A DNA stretch of 64,000 bases, from positions 806,001 through 870,000 of the forward strand of contig NZ_LT963430.1 in NCBI RefSeq assembly GCF_900199405.1, in the 5' to 3' direction. The position numbers and the translations under genes were made by a program. The notes under the pieces are model-generated. The model ran no database searches and was not told the origin of the DNA. It saw only the letters and a list, made by a program, of their open reading frames with translations. This document shows, piece by piece, positions 1 to 8,206 of the stretch. Positions within the stretch are counted from its first letter, which is position 1. The number at the start of each line of letters is the position of its first letter. This DNA comes from Beduinella massiliensis. GTDB taxonomy: Bacteria; Bacillota; Clostridia; Christensenellales; Aristaeellaceae.

Positions 1-686
1 ACGGGGGTGATCGCGCGCCCGAGCTGCGCCTGGTACGTCTGCTCCGCCGCGTCCAGGTCCAGGCTCAGCGCCGAGTCGGGCGTGAACCAAAGCCTCTGCT
101 CGCCCGATTCCACGCAGTAGGGCGCGTCCAGGTAGACGGCGCTGCGCTGCTGCGCGCCCAGGATGAAGGGGGCCAGCACGCTGTCGGCCAGGGAGTTTTC
201 GCCTTCCAGCGGGTTCGGGTCGTTCTCCCCGGCGATGAAGAGCACCGGGCGCTTCTCGCCCAGCGCGGTCAGCAGCTCGTAAAAGGGCTGCGGGTCCTCG
301 TCGTCGGCCAGCATGTCGCCGGTGATGCACACGAGGTTGTAGTTCTTGCCCGCGACGGCCTTGGCGATGTCCGCCTGCTTTTCCCCAAAGCGCGCGCCGT
401 ACAGGTCGGAAATGTGCAAAATCGTGTAGCCCTCGAATTCCTTGGGCAGGCCCGGGATGAGGGCGCTCACCTCGCTGACGGACACCATGCGCCCGACGAT
501 GGCGCTGTAAAGAAGCGACCCGCCGATCAGAAGGGCGAATAGGAGGAGGATCAGCAGCAGGGGCTTGAAGTTCCGCCGGGGCGGGGTGAACATCTCGTAG
601 CTGGCGGAGACCGCCTTGTGCTTCCCCGCATAATTTGTGGAAAAGTTCTGGTAAGGGTTCTGAAAGCGGTCCTGCCTGCGGTTCAT
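1..686 (-). CDS. Metallophosphoesterase-like membrane-anchored protein (3' end outside window)
   Basis: The reading frame runs from ATG at 686 off the left edge (228 codons seen). A short basic N-terminus is followed by one membrane segment near residues 40-60, then a calcineurin-like phosphoesterase fold: strand motif ILHISDLYGARFG, then GDM and GEND. In the family these are normally DxH, GDxx and GNH[DE], the residues that bind the two metals. Here the His of the first motif is Tyr and the third motif is altered, so catalysis is uncertain. Placement of the catalytic face outside the membrane is inferred from the single N-terminal anchor. A sigma-A-like promoter lies about 90 bases upstream. 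Family call firm; activity not. Confidence 0.8.
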   Translation of the reverse strand, partial: MNRRQDRFQNPYQNFSTNYAGKHKAVSASYEMFTPPRRNFKPLLLILLLFALLIGGSLLYSAIVGRMVSVSEVSALIPGLPKEFEGYTILHISDLYGARFGEKQADIAKAVAGKNYNLVCITGDMLADDEDPQPFYELLTALGEKRPVLFIAGENDPNPLEGENSLADSVLAPFILGAQQRSAVYLDAPYCVESGEQRLWFTPDSALSLDLDAAEQTYQAQLGRAITP

Positions 687-776
687 GCGGCCCCCTCCGA
701 TCTATAAGAGCAACAGCGCCCCGTAAAGGTGACGCTGGTTCGTCATTTTTCTGTCATTTTTCCGGGATATACTCTC

Positions 777-805
777 ATTATAAGCGCACCGCACGGGCGG
801 CGCAA
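777..805 (-). promoter_or_regulatory. Promoter of the metallophosphoesterase gene
   Basis: Reading the minus strand, TTGCGC (805-800) and TATAAT (782-777) are separated by 17 bases, giving a transcript with a leader of about 85 bases before ATG 686. Confidence 0.55.
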
Positions 806-935
806 CGAAAAAAACGTCCAAATTCGCTGGAAATTGTCGCCGTTTTTGTAGAATCGTGGGAAATGCGGCGCGAACGATTGGCGCCCGGTTCGACAGCATC
901 CGTGCGCCTTTGACATGGCGAAAGCCCGGCGCATA

Positions 936-944
936 TGGTATAAT
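936..944 (+). promoter_or_regulatory. Extended -10 promoter for radA
   Basis: TGGTATAAT is a TGn-extended -10 box. No good -35 lies at normal spacing; a TTGACA at 910-915 is too far away (23 bases). It is the only promoter-like site before radA. Confidence 0.4.
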
Positions 945-1065
945 CATCTTGTCGCGCGACAGGGCGCTTAGGGGCGCGTCCCCCGGCGCCGTAAAATCCG
1001 ATAATAAGACGAAACATAAGAGCAAAAAGTTTCAGGAAACACGATAGATGACGCGAGGAAAAATC

Positions 1066-2445
1066 ATGGCGAAGATGAAGACGGTTTACCAGTGCACCGC
1101 GTGCGGCTACGAGACGGGCAAGTGGATGGGCAAGTGCCCGGACTGCGGCGCGTGGAACACGCTGGAGGAGGCGCTGCCCTCGCAGCAGGCGGCCGCCGCG
1201 CAGGCGCAAAAGCCCAACAAGCAGCGGCCCGGAACGGGCGCGGGGGCGATGGCGCTCTCCCAGATTCCGGACGACGAGACGGCGCGCGCTTCCACGGGCA
1301 TCGGCGAGCTCGACCGCGTGCTGGGCGGGGGCATCGTGGAGGGGTCCCTGGTGCTGGTGGGCGGCGACCCGGGCATCGGCAAGTCCACGCTGCTGCTGCA
1401 GGCGTGCGCGCACCTTTCAAAGGACGGGGCGCGGGTGCTCTACATCACGGGCGAGGAATCGGCCCGGCAGATCAAGATGCGCGCCCGCAGGCTCGGCGTC
1501 ACGTCCGACAGCCTGTTCATCCTCGCGGAGAACGCGCTGGACGCGGCGGAGGCGCGCTGGCAGGAGATCGCCCCGGACTACATGGTGGTGGACTCCATCC
1601 AGACCATGTACAGGCCGGACATGGCCTCCGCGCCGGGCAGCGTCTCGCAGGTGCGCGAGGCGACCTCGCTGCTGATGCGCATGGCCAAGACGACGGGCTG
1701 CGCGGTCTTCCTCGTCGGCCATGTGACGAAGGAGGGGGCCATCGCGGGCCCGCGCGTGCTGGAGCACATGGTGGACGTGGTGCTCTATTTCGAGGGCGAC
1801 CGCCAGCACGAGTACAGGATTCTTCGGGCGGTGAAGAACCGCTTCGGCTCGGTGAACGAGCTGGGACTCTTTCAGATGCATGAGAGCGGCATGACCGAGG
1901 TGGAGAACCCCTCGGAGATGCTCCTGTCCGCCCGGGCGAAGGATACGGCGGGCTCGGCCGTGCTTTGCGGCATGGAGGGCACCCGCCCGATGCTCGTGGA
2001 CGTGCAGGCGCTCGTGGCGCAGACGCCGTTCGGCAGTCCGCGCCGCACGACCAACGGCTTTGATACGGGCAGGCTGGCGCTGCTGCTGGCGGTGCTGGAA
2101 AAGCGCGCGGGCATGCCCATGTACAACCAGGATGTATACGTGAACGTCGCGGGCGGGCTGGAGCTGACGGAGCCCGCGGCGGACCTGCCGCTGCTGGCGG
2201 CGGTCGCTTCCAGCGTGCGCGGCACGCCCGTGCCCTCGGACTGGGCGGTCATGGGCGAGGTCGGGCTCGCGGGCGAGGTGCGCGCGGTGGGCCAGGTGGA
2301 ACGCAGGCTTTCAGAGTGCCTGCGCCTGGGCTTTGCCACCTGCGTGATCCCGCGCGAAAACCTGCGCCGCATCCGCGTGCCGGAGGGCATGAAGGTGTAC
2401 GGCGTGGACACGGTATCGGAGGCGATCGCGATCCTGATCGGGTAG
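1066..2445 (+). CDS. radA: DNA repair protein RadA/Sms
   Basis: RadA is a DnaB-like, RecA-related ATPase that drives branch migration of recombination intermediates in the cytoplasm. The product (459 aa) has an N-terminal C4 zinc finger (Cys10, 13, 24, 27), Walker A GGDPGIGKST at residues 99-108, the RadA-specific KNRFG motif near residue 255, and a C-terminal Lon-protease-like domain. Length is normal for the family. An in-frame ATG at 1048 exists, but GAGGAAAA lies just before the ATG at 1066, so the latter is the better start. The following gene is the PIN/TRAM protein usually found near radA; disA, which often sits between them, is absent here. Confidence 0.95.
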   Translation: MAKMKTVYQCTACGYETGKWMGKCPDCGAWNTLEEALPSQQAAAAQAQKPNKQRPGTGAGAMALSQIPDDETARASTGIGELDRVLGGGIVEGSLVLVGGDPGIGKSTLLLQACAHLSKDGARVLYITGEESARQIKMRARRLGVTSDSLFILAENALDAAEARWQEIAPDYMVVDSIQTMYRPDMASAPGSVSQVREATSLLMRMAKTTGCAVFLVGHVTKEGAIAGPRVLEHMVDVVLYFEGDRQHEYRILRAVKNRFGSVNELGLFQMHESGMTEVENPSEMLLSARAKDTAGSAVLCGMEGTRPMLVDVQALVAQTPFGSPRRTTNGFDTGRLALLLAVLEKRAGMPMYNQDVYVNVAGGLELTEPAADLPLLAAVASSVRGTPVPSDWAVMGEVGLAGEVRAVGQVERRLSECLRLGFATCVIPRENLRRIRVPEGMKVYGVDTVSEAIAILIG

Positions 2446-2557
2446 GAGGTGCCGGGCGAGGGCCTTTAGCCGCTTTCCCGAAAGCGCGTCCCTCCCTGTA
2501 TACGCGCGGCGGCGCGGGTTATCCTATAGACATCCGAAATGCGTATGGAAAGCGGGG

Positions 2558-3691
2558 ATGTGGGTGAAAAAGAAGAACATACAGCGGTGGCTCCGGGTGC
2601 TGTGCGCTGCGATGGGGGCGCTGGTGGGCGCGGGCGTCGCGGCGCTGGCGCTCGGCGTGTGGGAGATGCTCGCGGCGGACGGCGCGGTGGCCTTCCCGCA
2701 CGCGGGGGCGCGCATGGCGCTCTATCTGGTCCTGGGCGGGCTGGGCTTCGGGGGTTGCGGCATTTTTTCGGGCATGATTCTGCGCTTTGTGCAGGAGAAC
2801 GTGCACCGCGCGGAGCGCGCGCTCGACGGCGCGCCCGCCGAGCAGGTGCTCACCAGCGTCGTGGGCCTCATCGTGGGGCTCATCATCGCGCTTTTGACGA
2901 CGCAGCTCTTCCGCACGTCGCAGCCGCGCGAGCTGTTCATGGCGCTGTCGGTGGTGGTGTACATCGTCATGGGCTACCTGGGCGCGTCGGTCGGCGCGCG
3001 CCGCTACAGGGAATGGCCGGTGGGCAGCCTGCTGGGCAAGCGCGCGGACAGGCGGCCGGAGCGGGCGGAGGCCAAGGAGGGGCCGCGCCCGAAGATCCTG
3101 GACACCAGCGTCATCATCGACGGGCGCATCTACGACATCTGCAAGACCGGCTTTCTGGAGGGCGCGCTGGTGGTGCCCCAGTTCGTGCTGGCGGAGCTGC
3201 GCCACATCGCGGATTCGGGCGACGCGCTGCGCCGCAACCGCGGCCGCCGGGGGCTGGACGTGCTGACGCGGCTGCAAAAGGAGACGAACCTGCGCGTGGA
3301 GGTGCCGGAGACGGACTTCGAGGACGTGAGCGAGGTGGACGTGAAGCTCCTGCGTCTGGCGCAGCAGACCGGCGGCATCGTGGTGACGAACGACTACAAC
3401 CTCAACAAGGTCGCCGCGGTGACGGGCGTGCGGGTGCTCAACATCAACGAGCTGGCGGGCGCGGTGAAGCCCGTGGTGCTGCCCGGCGAGGAGATGAGCG
3501 TGCAGGTCGTGCGCGAGGGCAAGGAGCCGGGCCAGGGCGTCGGATACCTGGACGACGGCACGATGATCGTCGTGGAAAACGGCCGGCGCTACGTGGGCGA
3601 GACGCTGCAGGTCACCGTGACCACGGTGCTGCAAACCGCCGCGGGCCGCATGATCTTCACCAAGATGAAGCCGGTGGAGCGCGCGGTCTGA
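2558..3691 (+). CDS. PIN/TRAM domain membrane protein (YacL-like)
   Basis: 377 aa. Residues 1-150 hold about four hydrophobic membrane segments, residues 170-290 a PIN nuclease-like domain beginning KILDTSVIIDGRIYDI with the expected acidic residues, and the last 70 residues an RNA-binding TRAM domain. This matches Bacillus YacL, a conserved protein of unknown exact role, thought to act on RNA at the membrane. It lies about 110 bases after radA on the same strand and may be cotranscribed. The ATG at 2558 has only a weak purine-rich site (GGAAAGCGGGG) before it. A strong terminator follows. Confidence 0.88.
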   Translation: MWVKKKNIQRWLRVLCAAMGALVGAGVAALALGVWEMLAADGAVAFPHAGARMALYLVLGGLGFGGCGIFSGMILRFVQENVHRAERALDGAPAEQVLTSVVGLIVGLIIALLTTQLFRTSQPRELFMALSVVVYIVMGYLGASVGARRYREWPVGSLLGKRADRRPERAEAKEGPRPKILDTSVIIDGRIYDICKTGFLEGALVVPQFVLAELRHIADSGDALRRNRGRRGLDVLTRLQKETNLRVEVPETDFEDVSEVDVKLLRLAQQTGGIVVTNDYNLNKVAAVTGVRVLNINELAGAVKPVVLPGEEMSVQVVREGKEPGQGVGYLDDGTMIVVENGRRYVGETLQVTVTTVLQTAAGRMIFTKMKPVERAV

Positions 3692-3709
3692 CGGGGATAG
3701 ACGATACGG

Positions 3710-3750
3710 GGGGCCGTAAAGCCGAATGCCGGCTTTACGGCCCCTCTTCT
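3710..3750 (+). terminator. Rho-independent terminator after the PIN/TRAM gene
   Basis: A 15-bp perfect stem (3710-3724 with 3730-3744) closes a 5-base loop and is followed by TCTTCT. Confidence 0.8.
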
Positions 3751-3774
3751 GGCCCTCGGCCGCGCCGATTTCAT

Positions 3775-3803
3775 TTGTGTCCGCGCCTCCTGTGTGTTAC
3801 AAT
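3775..3803 (+). promoter_or_regulatory. Promoter for the following membrane protein
   Basis: TTGTGT (3775-3780) and TACAAT (3798-3803) with a 17-base spacer. Confidence 0.5.
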
Positions 3804-3913
3804 AGGAGGCAAACGAATTTCCGGGGGCCGCGCGAAGCGCGCGGGCGTTCCGCCGTGCCCGGCGCGGCAGGGACGTCCCCGGAGGGCCCCCTCGCGGGGG
3901 ATAAGGAGGAAGG

Positions 3914-4510
3914 ATGAACAACCCGTCATCGCGCGCGCTGCGCGCCTATCACGCGGCGACGCTCTGCGCGTACGCCGTCGCCCTCGCCGCCTGCTTCATC
4001 TGCGACGTCGCGCTCCATCGCGCGCTCACCTGGTTCCCGGTGGTTCTCGCGTCGATCCTGCTCGCCTTCTGCGTGACCAACCTGCCGCTGCTCGTCCGGC
4101 GGGAGCGGCTCGTGAGCGCGCTCGCGGGCGTCACCGTCAGCCTCCTTCTGCTGCTTTTCTCCGTCGCGCGCTTCCTGGGCGACGCGTCGCTGTTCGCGAC
4201 CGCGGCGGCCATCGCGGCCTTTCCGCTGGCGATTGCGTGGCTCGGCGCGCTGACGCTGCGCGCGCGCCGCGTCGGCGGGACGATGAAGGCGGCGGTCGTG
4301 CTGATGCTCTTGGGCGTGCTCGTCGCCTGCATGAACCCCTGGGTGGAGTGCGTGCTCTCGGGCGCGGCGGTGGACCTGCGGCTCTTCTGGAACTTCGAGT
4401 TCGACGTGGTCGAGCGCGCCGGACATTACGCCGGCAACTTCCTCGCGGGCCTGGGGCTCATGGTCGCGGGCGCGGTGACGGCGGCGGCGGCCGTCGCGCG
4501 GCGCAGGTGA
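3914..4510 (+). CDS. Hypothetical membrane protein, about six helices
   Basis: 198 aa, very hydrophobic, with about six predicted membrane segments and short Arg-rich turns; no motif I recognise. AAGGAGGAAGG lies immediately before the ATG at 3914. It stands alone between its own promoter and the BlaI/BlaR1 promoter, so there is no operon clue to function. Confidence 0.7.
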   Translation: MNNPSSRALRAYHAATLCAYAVALAACFICDVALHRALTWFPVVLASILLAFCVTNLPLLVRRERLVSALAGVTVSLLLLLFSVARFLGDASLFATAAAIAAFPLAIAWLGALTLRARRVGGTMKAAVVLMLLGVLVACMNPWVECVLSGAAVDLRLFWNFEFDVVERAGHYAGNFLAGLGLMVAGAVTAAAAVARRR

Positions 4511-4518
4511 GCGCCCCC

Positions 4519-4570
4519 TTGACAGCGCCCTTCGCCTGTGTTAAGATTCTTCTATACTATTTGGATAGTC
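4519..4570 (+). promoter_or_regulatory. Promoter and BlaI-type operator
   Basis: TTGACA (4519-4524), 17 bases, TAAGAT (4542-4547). Immediately downstream is a perfect dyad, ACTAT-ttgg-ATAGT (4556-4569), placed where a bound repressor would block the start of transcription. Operators of BlaI/MecI are dyads of this kind, so autoregulation by the next gene is likely. Confidence 0.65.
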
Positions 4571-4583
4571 AGGAGGGGCGCGC

Positions 4584-4943
4584 ATGCCCGTCAAGTTATT
4601 CGATTCGGAACGCAAGGTGATGGAGCCGCTCTGGCGCAGCGGCGACCTTCCGGCGGGGCGGATCGCCAAGCTGCTGCTTTCGGAGATCGGCTGGAACCGC
4701 AACACGACGTACACCGTCATCAAGAAGTGCATCGAGAAGGGCGCGATCGAGCGGCGCGAGCCGGGCTTCGTCTGCCACGCGCTCATCGGGCGCGAGGAGG
4801 TGCAGCGCCAGGAGACGGACGAGCTGATCGACAAGATGTTCGACGGCTCGCAGTCGGCGTTCTTCGCGGCGATGCTCCGCCCGGGCAGGCTCAGCCGGGA
4901 GGAGATCGACCGCCTGAAAAAGCTCGTGGACGAATTGGAGTGA
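4584..4943 (+). CDS. BlaI/MecI/CopY family repressor
   Basis: 119 aa winged-helix repressor. The first 75 residues fit the family's DNA-binding domain (ERKVMEPLW; NRNTTYTVIKKCIEKGAIER) and the C-terminal 40 residues are the helical dimerisation part (DELIDKMFDGSQSAFFAAM). In this family the partner BlaR1-type protease relieves repression. The start has GGAGGGGCGC upstream. The M56 protease gene follows after 7 bases, so the two form an operon. The inducing signal is not evident. Confidence 0.9.
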   Translation: MPVKLFDSERKVMEPLWRSGDLPAGRIAKLLLSEIGWNRNTTYTVIKKCIEKGAIERREPGFVCHALIGREEVQRQETDELIDKMFDGSQSAFFAAMLRPGRLSREEIDRLKKLVDELE

Positions 4944-4950
4944 TGCGGCG

Positions 4951-6261
4951 ATGACCTTGCTTCGCATGAGCCTGGGCGGCTCCTTGATGATCGCGCTGAC
5001 GCTCGTCCTGCGGGCGCTGTGCCTGCACCGACTGCCCAAGCGGGTGTTCGTGCTGCTGTGGGGGCTTTGCGCGCTGCGGCTGCTTCTGCCCTTTTCGCTG
5101 CCGGTGCTGCAGGTTCCGCAGGAGGCGTACGCGCCTCAGGCCGCCGGCGCGGCCGTGCCCGGCACGGCGGACGCCCTTTCGGCGCTCGCCGCGCACGGCC
5201 GCGCCTTCCTGGCGGGCGGCGGCCTGCGGGGGCTGTACGCGCTGGGCCTTGCGGCCGCGGCGCTCTACTTCGCGCGCGCGTACGTGAGAAGCCGCCGTTT
5301 GCTGAGGACGGCGCTGCCGCTGGGGCGCCGCGCGCAGGGCGTGCCCCTCTACGAGAGCGACCGCATCCGCACGCCGCTCACCTATGGGGCGGTGCGCCCG
5401 CGCATCGTGCTGCCCGCGGGCCTCGCGCTGGCGGGCGAGGCGCTGGCGGACGCGCTCGCCCACGAGCTGAGCCACGTGCAGAGCCGCGACGTGCTCAAGA
5501 AGCTGCTGCTGCTCTCGGCCGCGCTGCTGCACTGGTTCAACCCGCTGGCCTGGGTGATGTACGCCCTGTGTCAGCGGGACATCGAGCTGTGCTGCGACGA
5601 GCGCGTGCTTCGCGCGCGGGGGGAGTCGGCGCGGCGCGGCTACGCGCTCTCCCTGATCGCGCTGGCGGAGCGCTGCCGGACGGAAGGGCCGCTTTGCGTC
5701 TCGTTCGGCCGTCGCGCGGTGGAAGAGCGCGTCATGTCGATCATGAAGTGGCGCAGGCCCACGTTCGCCGGGCTCGCCGCCTGCGCGCTGATGGGCGTTA
5801 CCATGACCGGAGCGCTCGCGGCGACCAGCCTGACCTACGCGCCGCAGGAGACCGCTTCGCTCACCCTTTCGACGCGGGCGCTGTACGCCGCGGACATGGA
5901 CGCCGTAGGCATGGACGTCGCCCCTGACGGGATGCAGGGCGCCGCGCCGCGCTTCGTCAGCGTGACGGTCGCCTCTCCCGCCCCCCTGACGGAGGAGGTT
6001 TGGGCCGAGGTGAAGGCGTCCGTCCTGACGGGGACGGGGGACATCGTCCTGACGTCCGCGGACGCCGCGGAGCCCCTGGACGCGCAGGGCCTGCGCGCAG
6101 ATGTCGCCATCGTGAGCGACACGCCCGAGTACGCCGAGTACCTGCTGACGCTGCGCGAGCCGCAAGGCGGCCTGGACGATGCGTCCTTCGACGCGGTGGT
6201 GGCCGACGTGTCGGACGGGATCGCGTTTTCTGTGAGCGCCGCGCCCGGCAGGGGGCAATGA
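4951..6261 (+). CDS. BlaR1-type M56 family membrane metallopeptidase
   Basis: 436 aa. N-terminal membrane segments flank a cytoplasmic zinc-protease domain with HELSH at residues 171-175 and the downstream CCDERVL segment that supplies the third ligand. A last membrane segment near residue 260 is followed by about 170 extracellular residues. BlaR1/MecR1 proteins carry a penicillin-binding sensor there; this tail has no SxxK/SxN/KTG set that I can see, so it probably senses something other than beta-lactams, perhaps by a short degenerate beta-rich domain. Partner of the BlaI-type repressor just upstream. Confidence 0.88.
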   Translation: MTLLRMSLGGSLMIALTLVLRALCLHRLPKRVFVLLWGLCALRLLLPFSLPVLQVPQEAYAPQAAGAAVPGTADALSALAAHGRAFLAGGGLRGLYALGLAAAALYFARAYVRSRRLLRTALPLGRRAQGVPLYESDRIRTPLTYGAVRPRIVLPAGLALAGEALADALAHELSHVQSRDVLKKLLLLSAALLHWFNPLAWVMYALCQRDIELCCDERVLRARGESARRGYALSLIALAERCRTEGPLCVSFGRRAVEERVMSIMKWRRPTFAGLAACALMGVTMTGALAATSLTYAPQETASLTLSTRALYAADMDAVGMDVAPDGMQGAAPRFVSVTVASPAPLTEEVWAEVKASVLTGTGDIVLTSADAAEPLDAQGLRADVAIVSDTPEYAEYLLTLREPQGGLDDASFDAVVADVSDGIAFSVSAAPGRGQ

Positions 6262-6287
6262 CAAACCCGGGGCCGATAAGGCGCCGC

Positions 6288-6337
6288 TTGACAGGGCGGC
6301 GCTTTCCTGTTACACTGATATTTAGATAACTTTCTAA
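6288..6337 (+). promoter_or_regulatory. Promoter and dyad operator of the SdpR/SdpI operon
   Basis: TTGACA (6288-6293), 17 bases, TACACT (6311-6316). A dyad TTAGA-taactt-TCTAA (6322-6337) overlaps the start of transcription, as expected for an ArsR-type autorepressor. Confidence 0.65.
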
Positions 6338-6363
6338 TTTCTCGGACGAGGGAGGCGGGGCGC

Positions 6364-6651
6364 ATGGCCTTTCCCGATACGTTCAAGGCGCTCTCCGACC
6401 CGGCGCGGCGCGAAATTTTGATGATGCTGCGCGGCGGGCGCATGTCCGCGGGGGAGATCGGGCAGCATTTTGACATGACGGGCGCGACGATCTCCTATCA
6501 CCTGTCGCAGCTCAAAAAGGCGGGGCTCGTCTTCGAGACGAAGCAGAAGAACTTCGTGTTTTACGAGCTGAACACGTCGGTCTTTGAGGAGCTGATGCTC
6601 TGGATCTCGCAGTTCATGGGAGGGGACGGACATGAAGCGGATACGCATTGA
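6364..6651 (+). CDS. ArsR-family autorepressor, SdpR-like
   Basis: 95 aa winged-helix regulator beginning FPDTFKALSDPARREILMML, with recognition helix region MTGATISYHLSQLKKAGL. No metal-binding Cys cluster is present, which separates it from metal sensors and agrees with SdpR. In Bacillus subtilis SdpR represses sdpRI and is sequestered by SdpI when the SdpC toxin is bound. Its 3' end overlaps the start of the SdpI-like gene by 20 bases, so the pair is translationally linked. Confidence 0.88.
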   Translation: MAFPDTFKALSDPARREILMMLRGGRMSAGEIGQHFDMTGATISYHLSQLKKAGLVFETKQKNFVFYELNTSVFEELMLWISQFMGGDGHEADTH

Positions 6652-7273
6652 CAGGACGCTTGCGCTGACCACGGCGCTTTGCCTGCTGCCCATGGCGATG
6701 GCGGCCATCCTTTACACGCGCCTGCCGGACCAGGTGCCCACGCACTGGGGCCCCGCGGGCGAGATCGACGGCTATTCGTCCAAGGCGTTTGCGGGGTTCG
6801 GCATGCCGCTGCTGCTGGCGGCGATCAATGGGGTGGTGCACGTGGCGCTCGAGAACGACCCCAGGCGCCGGAACATCGCGCGGCCCATCGCCCTGATCGC
6901 CCAGTGGACGGTGCCTGCCGTCTGCCTGCTGGTCGTGCCGGTGATGCTGCTCGCGGGCCTGGGGCGCGAGGTGCCCGTGGGCATGCTCCTGCCCGCGTCC
7001 GCCGGCCTTTTGATGATGGTGCTGGGCAATTACCTGCCCAAGACGCGCAGCAGCTACACGGCGGGCATCCGCCTGCCCTGGACGCTGAAAAGCGAGGAAA
7101 ACTGGCGGCGCACCCACCGCGTCGCGGGCGTGTGCTTCGTGCTGGGCGGCCTGTACATGATCGTCTCGGCGCTCGCCTTCCCCGCGTACGCCTGGACGGG
7201 GCTGGCGGTGCTGCTCGTGCTCGCGCTCGTGCCGTGCGCCTACTCGTACCTCCTCCACAGGCGGGGGATCTGA
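6632..7273 (+). CDS. SdpI family immunity/signal protein
   Basis: 213 aa with six membrane segments. The N-terminal part carries the DUF1648 signature (LPDQVPTHWGPAGEIDGY) and the C-terminal part the SdpI family sequence (PWTLKSEENWRRTHR). In B. subtilis SdpI protects against the SdpC killing peptide and transmits its presence to SdpR. No SdpABC genes are in this window, so here it is an orphan immunity or a general signal protein. Confidence 0.88.
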   Translation: MKRIRIDRTLALTTALCLLPMAMAAILYTRLPDQVPTHWGPAGEIDGYSSKAFAGFGMPLLLAAINGVVHVALENDPRRRNIARPIALIAQWTVPAVCLLVVPVMLLAGLGREVPVGMLLPASAGLLMMVLGNYLPKTRSSYTAGIRLPWTLKSEENWRRTHRVAGVCFVLGGLYMIVSALAFPAYAWTGLAVLLVLALVPCAYSYLLHRRGI

Positions 7274-7284
7274 AAGGAAGAAGC

Positions 7285-7319
7285 AAAAAAGGATGCAATC
7301 GCCGGATCGCATCCTTTTT
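7285..7319. terminator. Bidirectional terminator between sdpI-like and yoaP-like genes
   Basis: A-run, GGATGC stem, GCATCC, T-run: works for both converging genes. Confidence 0.8.
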
Positions 7320-7324
7320 GCCGT

Positions 7325-8083
7325 TCAAAACCCTTTTTCGAGCAGGAGCTTTTCAAACTTCTTCTCGGATAGAATCTCGTGCGTGAGAAATTCGCCGTCA
7401 TAGAAGAGGGAAAACGTCGTGAAGGGGACCGGGGCATTTTGGGCCTGCTCCTTCGTGAGCAGGTGAACCGCCTGAAACGGCGCGTTTCTCCCCTTCGCCA
7501 GGGCCTCGAGAAGGGGGACGTACTTTGCGGTGAAGGGGCATTGGCTGGTGTAGTAGACCGTAAACCCGGTTTGCGTCCCGCGCGCCCTCTCCTTCACGGC
7601 CGCTTTAAAGCGGGGCTTTTCGGCGCCCTTTTCAAACGGGAGGTACAGCAGCTCGAAATAGGGGTCCGCCGTATCGGCGGTTTCAAAGCCCTTGTGCCGC
7701 ATGTACTTGGGGTCTGAAAGGAAGCCCATCTTCTTGGGCGAGGACAGGGCCGCGAGCCCTTTCTTTCCCTTCGCCCGGCTGTCCCGGATGCACTCCTCCA
7801 GAAGCAGGTTTGAGTGCCCCTGGCCCTTGAACTGGCCGGACACCCACAGGCAGTCGATGAACATGTAGCCGTCCGCTTCGATGGGCGTCCACGCGTATTC
7901 GGCGGGGATGTACTCGATGAAGCATTTTCCCCGGACGTTTCCCTTCAGGAAGACGAGCCCCTCGTCCAGCCGGTCCCGGAGCCACGCCTTCTTCGACGCG
8001 ACCTGGCAATCCTTCTCGTTTGAAATCGCGCAGCAAATATGTTCTTTTCCGATGTTTTCGTGGGTTATCCTGATAAGTTCCAT
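7325..8083 (-). CDS. YoaP-like GNAT acetyltransferase
   Basis: 252 aa. Residues 1-140 form a GNAT N-acetyltransferase domain with an acetyl-CoA-binding loop around GQFKGQGHSNLLLEECI; the C-terminal 100 residues (FTVYYTSQCPFTAKYVPLLE onward) match the YoaP domain, which resembles a thioredoxin-like fold with a lone Cys in SQCPF. Substrate unknown. GGGGGAT precedes the ATG. It has its own promoter and a shared terminator and so is probably monocistronic. Confidence 0.82.
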   Translation of the reverse strand: MELIRITHENIGKEHICCAISNEKDCQVASKKAWLRDRLDEGLVFLKGNVRGKCFIEYIPAEYAWTPIEADGYMFIDCLWVSGQFKGQGHSNLLLEECIRDSRAKGKKGLAALSSPKKMGFLSDPKYMRHKGFETADTADPYFELLYLPFEKGAEKPRFKAAVKERARGTQTGFTVYYTSQCPFTAKYVPLLEALAKGRNAPFQAVHLLTKEQAQNAPVPFTTFSLFYDGEFLTHEILSEKKFEKLLLEKGF

Positions 8084-8152
8084 CCTGCTGATCCCCCTGC
8101 GGCGTTCGTTTGGTTGTGCTCCGGCCGTGTGCCGGAATGACGGGTTTCTTCC

Positions 8153-8181
8153 ATTGTAGCTTCCGCTGGGGGGAATGTCAA
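8153..8181 (-). promoter_or_regulatory. Promoter of the yoaP-like gene
   Basis: On the minus strand TTGACA (8181-8176), 17 bases, TACAAT (8158-8153). Confidence 0.7.
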
Positions 8182-8206
8182 ATCGCGCGCCTTTCGGCCG
8201 CGATGC

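Noticed and set aside
910-944. TTGACA as -35 for the radA promoter
   Set aside because: The distance to TATAAT is 23 bases, too long for sigma-A; only the extended -10 is accepted.
2539-4620. 693-codon ORF spanning the PIN/TRAM gene, a terminator and the next gene
   Set aside because: Low-complexity Arg/Gly/Ala translation crossing a strong terminator and two real genes in another frame.
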